Positions 29,801 through 37,600 of a DNA stretch of 39,334 nucleotides are shown here, piece after piece. The stretch comes from Magnetococcales bacterium. GTDB lineage: Bacteria; Pseudomonadota; Magnetococcia; Magnetococcales; Magnetaquicoccaceae. The first letter of the stretch is position 1. Each line of letters opens with the position of its first letter. The stretch is from contig JADGAB010000004.1 in NCBI GenBank assembly GCA_015232245.1, positions 1 through 39,334 of the forward strand. The letters are read 5' to 3'. Both the position numbers and the translations under genes were made by a program. The notes below the pieces were generated by a model that saw nothing but the letters and a program-made list of their open reading frames with translations, had not been told where the DNA came from and ran no database searches.

Positions 29801-30208
29801 AGCAACTCGGCCAGCAATAGCGCCTCCAACAGCGCCTCGAATTCGGCTTCCAACTCGGCCAGCAATGTGGCCTCCAACAGCGCCTCGAATACGGCCAGCA
29901 ACAGCGCCAGCAATGTGGCCTCCAACAGCGCATCCAACTCGGCTTCCAACTCGGCCAGCAATGTGGCCTCCAACAGCGCCTCGAATACGGCCAGCAATTC
30001 GGCCTCCAACTCGGCCAGCAATTCGGCCTCCAACAGTGCGTCCAACAGCGCGTCCAACTCGGCCAGCAATGTTGCTTCCAACAGTGCGACGAACTCGGCT
30101 TCCAACAACTCTTCCAACTCGGCAGTCAACAGTTCATCGAACAATGCAAGCAACACTTCAAGCAATTCATGGACTGAGACTCATTATTATGACAATTCCG
30201 CAGGTTAA
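26879..30208 (+). CDS. giant repetitive virion/fibre-like protein: APAPFNAQA array, coiled-coil core, SNSA array
   Basis: Single 1109-aa ORF. The central region (YESEIKGAESAYQLYQSQLDGEKTRIS...) resembles long coiled-coil podophage tail proteins. Confidence 0.7.
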   Translation: MGSGGAGQVPYDANAAPAPFEAHADPPQPVKAEPAPFDAFAAPAPFDAFAAPAPFNAQAAPAPFNAQAAPAPFNAQAAPAPFNAQAAPAPFNALAAPAPFNALAAPAPFNAQAAPAPFNAQAAPAPFAAHAAPAPFNAIAEAAPWTAPPPWTDKADPAPWQESSTPAPWCNPAEPPPWIDAVSVAPAASASRLARPPRSNPYDIPGSITAAHSKAAATADVAVANAIMFANKLSEVATNIADLSQEKLTPRDKGRMPTRTTTIQPPTPIVLDEPQLNQPAGVILKPLTEFPIQDTSPTIADIAAPTPFDGAFPVNTSVLPEPREVAIPTERPPSAPILPEITIPDLPDLDLAVFDVAAPVSPVMREVVFDDSVIQPVRPMPVFDFTAMERLYQKTSTLSDAIFNGDRTTVFRIFPHINDAVLRVALDREAGNDLNGEYAILNGFAQRGFARPPGAALKQLRRAREAREARNSEAIRAMMVQEITQEREEIRWVTEMVSSTTKELLGFESLLFERAVNFQKQMLDLGITFFGYQKDQFLTRLSEHEAHRKDAREKIEMQLLTLEKSKLDLEFARARGTLQELALKKYESEIKGAESAYQLYQSQLDGEKTRISMGQLQLEAFGKEIQAYEAAVHAKSMEYDAYAKRWSGEGIKIDAFAKSAEAFRSRVEAFTGIRDGEIKQQGLLNENYRSNLEAFKIASEMKNAQAEKRLALFDNQIKLFSAQVAGQEALGKLEVDEYRIDAGILEKEIEHDIEILKNKAAIAQQSANVMLESSRHLSGVFSQVAASSLSVVNYNGSMSASDSTSESYGFNESNSSSTSDSTSNSASNSTSNSTNNSTSNSASNVSSNSASNSASNSSSNGASNSASNAASNATSNSASNSASNSASNSASNSASNSASNSASNSASNSASNSASNSASNSASNSASNSASNSASNSASNSASNSASNSASNSASNSASNSASNSASNSASNSASNSASNSASNSASNSASNSASNVASNSASNTASNSASNVASNSASNSASNSASNVASNSASNTASNSASNSASNSASNSASNSASNSASNVASNSATNSASNNSSNSAVNSSSNNASNTSSNSWTETHYYDNSAG
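26925..27298 (+). repeat. 27-bp tandem repeat encoding ~13 copies of APAPFNAQA-like nonapeptide
   Basis: gcaccggctccgttcaatgcgcaagct repeated with NAQA/NALA/DAFA variants. Confidence 0.95.
29340..30160 (+). repeat. 12-bp (SNSA) tandem repeat array with higher-order 57-bp duplication
   Basis: Almost uninterrupted SNSA tetrapeptides; 29845-29901 and 29941-29997 are identical. Confidence 0.95.
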
Positions 30209-30222
30209 TACGGGGTGTTGCA

Positions 30223-31626
30223 ATGGCTTACACGATAGATGATTGGTGGAATACCTTCAAGAAGCGCAACGCTCCGGCTTCTGACATGATGAGCACACCA
30301 CCCGCCAATGCGCTTGGTTTTGACCAGAACAAACCTGCGCCGTTGCCTGGGGCTCCGGCAGCGCCTGCAGATCAAAATCGCGAAAACACGGTTGGTGGAT
30401 TTCGGATATTGCCAAGAGAACCAGAGACCCCGTTGCCAGGGGCTCCGGCATCGCCACCGGCTGTGGTTCCCAAGCTTGACCAGTGGTTTGGGGGAGACAC
30501 CCGAGAACGCAGCAACGACTGGTTGACGGAGTTCAGGAACAACAACACGCAGACCGTTGTTCCTCTGAATGCAACGGCTTTGCCAGGTGCAGCGCCACCG
30601 GCTGTGGTTCCCAAGATCGACCAGTGGTTTGGTTCTGATGCGCCACCACGAAGCAACGACTGGTTGACGGAGTTCAGTAAGAACAACACGCAACCGGATG
30701 GGCCTGCCAATATTCTTGGTTTGCCTGGTGGTCCGGCAGCGCCTGCGGCGGTGGCAACTCCACCAAAAACACCCCCGGTAACGCCATTACCCCAGACAAA
30801 AAGTCCTGACACGCCTGGAACGTTTGCGAACAACCGGGAAACGACAACTTGGCCTGTTGAAATCGCGGACCCGACCAAGCCTTTCCCTGCGCCAACCCCC
30901 AATGCCAACAACCTCCAAAATCCAATCCCTGACAATACCCTCGGCCCCCAACCGAGGCAAACATGGCAGAGGATGAGACCCGACCCTCTGAATCCTGAAC
31001 CGGGCAGCATGCGGCCTTCGGGAAACTATTCTGGGCCATCCCAGGAAGCGTGGGGGTTGGCAGAACCACAACCCTTGCCAAACGGGCCTGATAATGTCGC
31101 ATCCAGGCATAACTCCTTCTCCCAGAGCCGGAGTGCGACCAATCCGGTTTTCAGGGAGATGTCACCGCAGCAAATAGAGGCTTTCAATAAAGCGTCGGAG
31201 ATTGTTGATAGATTATCCAACATGCCGGTCATGGAGAACGGAAGAACCATCAAAGGGAGAATGAACGAAACCGTCAGGACACTTCTCCAGGCTGCATTTG
31301 CTGGCATCGGCGCGCATGGGGCACAGTCGCAAAGCATTCATAACCAGGGTTCCAATCAGTGGAGCCTGCCGTCAACACCGCCAAGCGACAAGGGGAGATA
31401 TCATTTCACTCCGAACCCGAACTTTGACGGCAAATTGATTGTTTCGGATAGCGTCTCTGGTGATTCATGGCTCAGAACCCCTGGAGCGCCGCCCGTTCCA
31501 GGAACAGCCACGGCTCCGACAGGGAAGGCAGAGCCTGTTTTCGCAAGCCCTGAGGCGGCCAAGGCGGCGGGGAAGAAGCCGGGTGATGTTGTCACGACTG
31601 CGGACGGAAAAAGAAGGATTCTGTAA
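30223..31626 (+). CDS. Pro/Asn-rich putative internal virion protein with WF repeats
   Basis: 467 aa ORF; PAVVPK(L/I)DQWFG...RSNDWLTEF..NNTQ duplicated. Confidence 0.5.
   Translation: MAYTIDDWWNTFKKRNAPASDMMSTPPANALGFDQNKPAPLPGAPAAPADQNRENTVGGFRILPREPETPLPGAPASPPAVVPKLDQWFGGDTRERSNDWLTEFRNNNTQTVVPLNATALPGAAPPAVVPKIDQWFGSDAPPRSNDWLTEFSKNNTQPDGPANILGLPGGPAAPAAVATPPKTPPVTPLPQTKSPDTPGTFANNRETTTWPVEIADPTKPFPAPTPNANNLQNPIPDNTLGPQPRQTWQRMRPDPLNPEPGSMRPSGNYSGPSQEAWGLAEPQPLPNGPDNVASRHNSFSQSRSATNPVFREMSPQQIEAFNKASEIVDRLSNMPVMENGRTIKGRMNETVRTLLQAAFAGIGAHGAQSQSIHNQGSNQWSLPSTPPSDKGRYHFTPNPNFDGKLIVSDSVSGDSWLRTPGAPPVPGTATAPTGKAEPVFASPEAAKAAGKKPGDVVTTADGKRRIL
30453..30692 (+). repeat. 99-bp near-identical direct repeat, two copies (30453-30551, 30594-30692)
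   Basis: gccaccggctgtggttcccaag...agcaacgactggttgacggagttcag...aacaacacgca occurs twice, offset 141 bp. Confidence 0.9.
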
Positions 31627-34600
31627 TGCCCAACTACGCGAATGACCCATGGGCAGGGTTTGAACTGGTTGCCCCGAAGCAGAAGGAAGTTCAACCCGCC
31701 AAGCCGAAAGACCCCTGGGAAGGGTATCAGGAAGTCAAACCTTCGGATTCGAAAGACCCCTGGGCAGGGTATCAGGAAGTCAAACCTTCGGATTCGAAAG
31801 ACCCCTGGGCAGGGTATCAGGAAGTCAAACCTTCGGATCCAAAAGACCCCTGGGCAGGGTATCAGGAAGTCAAACCAGAGAACGCGCCTAAAATGACGTT
31901 CGGTCAGGCGTTTGGACAGGGTGTCGAACAGGCCAAAGAAATGGGGGCTGGCGGAATCAAGGTGATTGGTGAGGCGGCAGGCTGGCCATCATTTGTGGAT
32001 GCAGGGGAGAAATGGAGAAAAGAAGCGCATGATGCGGTGGAGGGGTACGGCCAGCAACAAACATTTGAAGGCATCCGCAGTCCTGGAGATTTAGGGCAGT
32101 GGGGCAAGGAAACTGTTGGGAGACAAATCCCCATAATGGCCCCTTCCGTGATTGGAGGTTTTGCGGGGGGGATGATTGGCGGCAGGATTTTCGGACCAAT
32201 CGGTGCCAGAATCGGTTCCAGAATCGGCGCAGGAGTTGGTGGATACCTGATAAATGTCGGTGATGTGGAAAACAACATCATGGACCGTGGCGATGGCGCA
32301 TCTGCTCCTTTGGCTGCGTTAGGTGGTGGTGCCGTGATCAGTGCCTTGGACAGTTACGGGTCTGGAAAATTAGGCGATAAGCTGGCTGGGATGATCGGCA
32401 AGAAAACGGCTGAAAACATTGCAGAAGTGACGCTGAAAGATCGACTGAAAGGAGTCGGAAAAGCGGCGTTGAAAGATGGCGTCATTGAGGGAGTCACGGA
32501 AACTGCGCAGGATTATGTCAGTGAGGGATCGGCAGCAACAGGGACAGGGACACCGTTCAATCCTGCCAACATTCAACCGTTGGAATCTGGTGCGGCTGGT
32601 TTCCTGTTGGGTGCGTTGATGGGGGGTGGAGGGCATTTGAGGCGACAAGGGCACGGCGAGCAAACTCCCTCGGGTTCATCCACCCAGGACACTGCCACCC
32701 AGGTTTCCCCCATCCCAGACCCGGCGCAGACCGCGCAAGACGAGTCGCATATCAATGATCAGGTGGAGGAATACCGTGATCTGTTCGCGCATTTGGTTGC
32801 AAATGGCGAGCATCCGGATGAGGTGGCGAAAAACCTCCAGGAGTTGTACGGCCCGCAGATCGCCGAATTGGGGAATCAGGGTGTGGATCTGGGGGAGCCT
32901 GCCCGGCAGGACTGGAGTCAGGCGGAAACCTCGGAACCGGTGCCGCCCCATCTTTCCGCGTCGGGGATTGCTGTGCCACCCGGGGAAAGGGCGGCCACGG
33001 AGAAGGGGCTTTCACAGGAAATCGCCTCACGCATGGCAGAACCCGCGCATCCACAACCGGTGGAGTCGGCACCTCAAGTCAGCCCGTCCGCGCCTCTCCC
33101 TGAAGCCGCTCCAGGGCCAGAGGCGGCGCGACAACCGGAGCGGGTCGTCAACCCACCGGTAGCGGTCACACCCCTGGAAACAGGCGGGCAACCCCTCGAT
33201 ATCGAAAAAATGGCGGACGCTTTCAGCCAATTTGGCGTGTCCGCCGCCAACCTGGAGAAGCACCTTGGAAAACCGTTGTCCGAAATCACCCCGGACGATA
33301 TGCAAACCTTGCGGCAGACCTATGCGCGTCTGCAAAAAGGCTCGTCATTGCCAGAAGAGGTCTTCCCGGATCTGCGGGTTGCGAAAATTCTTGCAAGCAG
33401 AGGGTTCCAGGATGGTCTGATCTTTGACGAGAATGGTCAACCCTGGAACACCATGCAAAAGGCGCGCTTGGCCTCCGGCGGCAATTGGACCACCCCTTTG
33501 CGCAATCAGGGGTATAACCTGATCCCGTACCAGCAGGAAGGCAATGGCGGATGGGGATTGCGGGTGGTGCCTCCGGAAGAGAAAATCGCCACCCCTCCCG
33601 CGTCTCCATCTTCCCAGATCAATCCCGCGCCCATGCCGCCCGGCGCGCAGGGAGCCCCCCCAGGATTGGCGGGACAACCAGCAACTCAACCAACACCCTC
33701 CCATCAAGAGGGCGTTGTCGTTTCCGGGGGAACCCCATTGCCGCCTGCCGGCAAGGGGGTTCCCCCGGCCATGACCGGAACGAACCAGGAGGCCGTCACG
33801 ACTGGCATGGCATCCGGAGGCCCAACCGACGTATTGGCATCCAACGGCAAGCCCTTCGTCAGCCAACGCGCCGCAAGTCTGGCCGCCAAGGCCAGAAAAA
33901 TCAGCGACACCCATGAACCGGTGGAAAACAGTGGGAATGGGTGGGTGTTGAGATCCAGAAACGCCCAGACCCAGCAGGCGCAACCCACCCAGCAGGCGCA
34001 ACCCGAACCGTTGACGCAGGCGACGCCCGACATCGCGACGCCTGAGCCGGTCCCGGAACAGCAGGGGGGAGAACTGCCAGGGGTTGGGGTGTCCGTGCGA
34101 CCGGATGCCGGGTCACATGTCTTCGAAAAGGATCCGGATTGGCTTCCTGCCAAAAAACAAAGCGACATCGAAGCGGCGCGACGTTTCGCGGAACGGCATT
34201 GGACTCCCAAACAGACGGAAGCCATCAAGGCGCAACTGGTTGATCCGGCCAATACGGTGTTCATCTCGCAACCAAGTACCAGTGGACAAAACACGCTCCC
34301 AACCGGGTTGGCGGAAAAACTGGCAAAAGAAACAGGTGGAACAGTTCTTGATGGAGATCAATTTTTCTTGGCGCAACACACAGAACAGTCCAAGAATATC
34401 CAAAAAGACAGACGGGTTTTCCATCCAAGAGACTATGAAATTCTGGACCCTGGGAAACTCCGCGACCTGATTCATGGAAGAGAGGTCGTTATCGCGGATG
34501 ATGTGTTCACCACAGGGGGTTCGGTTGGGCAACTCATTCGTACCATGAAAGCCGCCGGGATGCCGGTGAAGGCGGTGGCGGGCTATGTGGGCGATACACG

Positions 34601-37600
34601 GCTTAAGCCGGAACCACAAATCATTTCCTCCTTGCAGGGAGCGCTCAGGAATGCGAAAATAGATGTCAAAGGCAAAGACCTTGCGTCTATCCTGACCCGA
34701 GCGGAAATACAAGAAATCACGAGGCTGATCAACAATGCGCGAACTCCTGAAGCCCGTCAAACCCTTGCCAGAGACCTACATGGGTTACTCACCGGAAGAA
34801 TTGATCCAGGTATGGTTGCAAATCAACTCTCCGGGAGGAGCAGTGGGAACCCCACGGGAAAAAATTGGGGCAATGCGGCGCATGTTCCTGGAATACAAAA
34901 TGACGCCGGGGTTCAAACGACCACCGAGCCCGTGGGAAATCGGGAGATAGCCGGGAAAGGGCCAAATGACCCCCATGTTTCAAGCCCCCCCGGAGAAGCG
35001 GGAGATCGAGCCCGAGGGTTTCAGGAACTGACAGGACTCCCAGACCAGCCCGCCGCCCCCCGGCAAGACCACCCAACGCCATCCCCCAAGGATGGCGTTG
35101 CTGTTTCCGACATCCCCGCCCATGGAGCACTTGAGCCAGGGGATATCGAAAAGGATCCCATTACCGGAAAAGAATTCGCATCGGACGAAAGCGCCAGACT
35201 TTTCACAAAGCTTGCGAAAAAACCATTTGAAGTGGTAAAAGTTGGACAGGAAAAATGGGTGGCCAGACCTGTGCCGCAACCAACCTCAACTCAAGTGGAG
35301 ACCCCCGATGAACATCGACCCGAACATGATCCTGGGAGAACTCAAACTGAAGAACCCGGAAGAGTACGCCCGGTTGAAGAAAGAGGGCGGACTGCAGGCC
35401 CTGGACCAGTACTGCCGGGAGAAGGAACGGGAGATCAGGGACACCATGAGCTTCATCAAGCCGGTGAATCCGAACGCCACGGAACCGAATCCGGCGGATC
35501 TGGTGATCGCCCGGGAACTGGCGATGAGCTGACCAACCATCGGATCCTGCCCGGTTCGTTGGAAGAGAACCGGGGCATGAAAACCAAGGCCCGGGACAAT
35601 CTGACCGCCATCAAGCTGGTCAAGCAACTTGCGACGCAAGGACGCGCCGCCACGCCGGAAGAACGGCAACTCCTCGCCAGGTATGTGGGTTGGGGCGGGT
35701 TGAGCGGTGCGTTTCCCAATTCGAAGGGTGATTTCGGTCCGGGCATGCGCGAAATCGGTGCGGAGTTGCGCCAGATCCTCACCGACGAGGAGTATGCCAC
35801 GGCCCGAAAATCCACCCAGTATGCCCACTACACCTCTGAACCCGTGGTGCGGGCCATGTGGCAGGCGGTGGAACGTTTCGGCTTCCAGGGGGGCAAGGTG
35901 TTCGAACCCGGCATGGGCACAGGGAATTTCGCGGGTATGATGCCCGAAACCCTGGTGAACCAATCGGACTATACCGGGGTGGAGATGGATCCCATGACCG
36001 CGCGCATCGCGCAGGCCCTGTATCCGAAATGGGACATCCGGGAAGCGGATTTCACCCGCTATCAGACTCCCAAGAACTCCTTTGATCTGGCCATCGGCAA
36101 CCCGCCTTTCGCCGACATCCGGGTCAAATCCGATCCGGAATACGCCAAACACGCCTTTCTGCTGCATGACTACTTTTTCGCCAAGTCCATGGACGCCTTG
36201 AAACCAGGAGGCATCCTCGCGTTCATCTCCTCGGCTGGCACCCTGAACAAAACAGACCCCAGAGCGCGCAATCATCTGGCGGACCGGGCCGACTTTCTGG
36301 GCGCGATCCGCTTGCCGGGCAATGCGTTTTCCAAAAACGCCGGAACCGAGGTCACGACCGACATCATCTTCCTGCGCAAACGCCAGACGGGAGAAGCGCA
36401 GGGAGACCGCGCCTGGACCCGATCCGAATCGTTCACCGGACCGGACAAAACCGGGAATCCTGAAACCGGCTACAGAAACGCCTGGTTCGGCACCCACCCT
36501 GAAATGGTTCTGGGAGAGGAAGGGTTCTTCGACCGCCTTTATCCGGGACGGTACGCGGTACGGGCGCGCCCAGGGGACGATCTGAACAAACTGCTCGCCA
36601 CGGCCCTGCAACACCTTCCCGGGAATGTTCTCCAGGGGAAAAACCCGGCCACACCACAGCAGGAGAAGAGCGATACGCGGGTTGTCGAAACCAAGAACGG
36701 ATCCTATTACGTCCGGGACGGAGGTCTGTTCCAGTTCGTGGAGGGGCGCGGCGTACCGGTGTTGACACGGGGACCGGGAGTGGTCGGAGGCATGACCCGG
36801 GCCGAACAGGAGGTGGTCAAGCGGCTGATTCCCATGCGGGACGCCTTGCGCGCGGTCTACGCCGCCGATGCCGGCAACGACACGCAGGATGCCGCCAAGG
36901 CCAGAAAGACGTTGAACCGACTCTATGACGCCTTTGTGGCCACCCATGGCCCGATCAACAAAACGGTGGTCACCACCAGCAAACCGACCTTGCTCCAGCA
37001 GGAGAGAGCCAGGAACGAAGCGCGTGATCAGTCCGAGGGGTTTTTTGACGAAGGCTCGTTCGATCCCTCCGCAATGATCCTGGCCAACCGTCCGATCAAG
37101 GAAATCGCCGAAGCCAGACAGAAAGCGCGCAACGAGGCGGCAGCCAGAAACCGATCCTGGGATGAGGGTTCTTTCGATCCCGGGAAAATGCCGGACAACG
37201 AAACCTTCCGCTATCCGAACATCGACCCGTTCACCGATGACCCGGAGAGTTACCGGTTGCGCTCCATCGAGGCCTATGACAAGGAGACCGACAAGGCATC
37301 CAAGCGGCGGGTGTTCACCGAAAACCCGGTGGCGGCGGAAACCGCACCAGTGATCCGTTCCGTTGGTGACGCCCTGATGCACGTTTTGAACAAAACAGGT
37401 CGCGTGGACATCGACGCGACTGCCGAGGTGGCCGGGAAAAACCGGGATGCGGTCATCCAGGAACTGGGGGACCGGGTGTTTCAGATTCCCGGGTCAAACG
37501 ATCAGTGGGTGACGCGGCATGAATACCTGTCCGGGCGGGTCAAGACGAAACTCAAAGAGGCCATGGAGGCAGCCAAAAGGGATCCATCCTTCGAGCGCAA

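Noticed and set aside
29340-30160. Possible CRISPR array
   Set aside because: Period is 12 bp, coding and without spacers; no cas genes nearby.
29299-30165. 288-aa minus ORF (LLAELLALLLAELDALLEAE...) and the 280-aa + ORF at 29400-30242
   Set aside because: Generated by the 12-bp SNSA repeat, which keeps several frames open; low-complexity reflections of the repeat.
35286-37382. 698-aa minus-strand ORF
   Set aside because: Antisense shadow of the high-GC3 methylase-helicase; the + frame has clear catalytic motifs and the antisense product has none.
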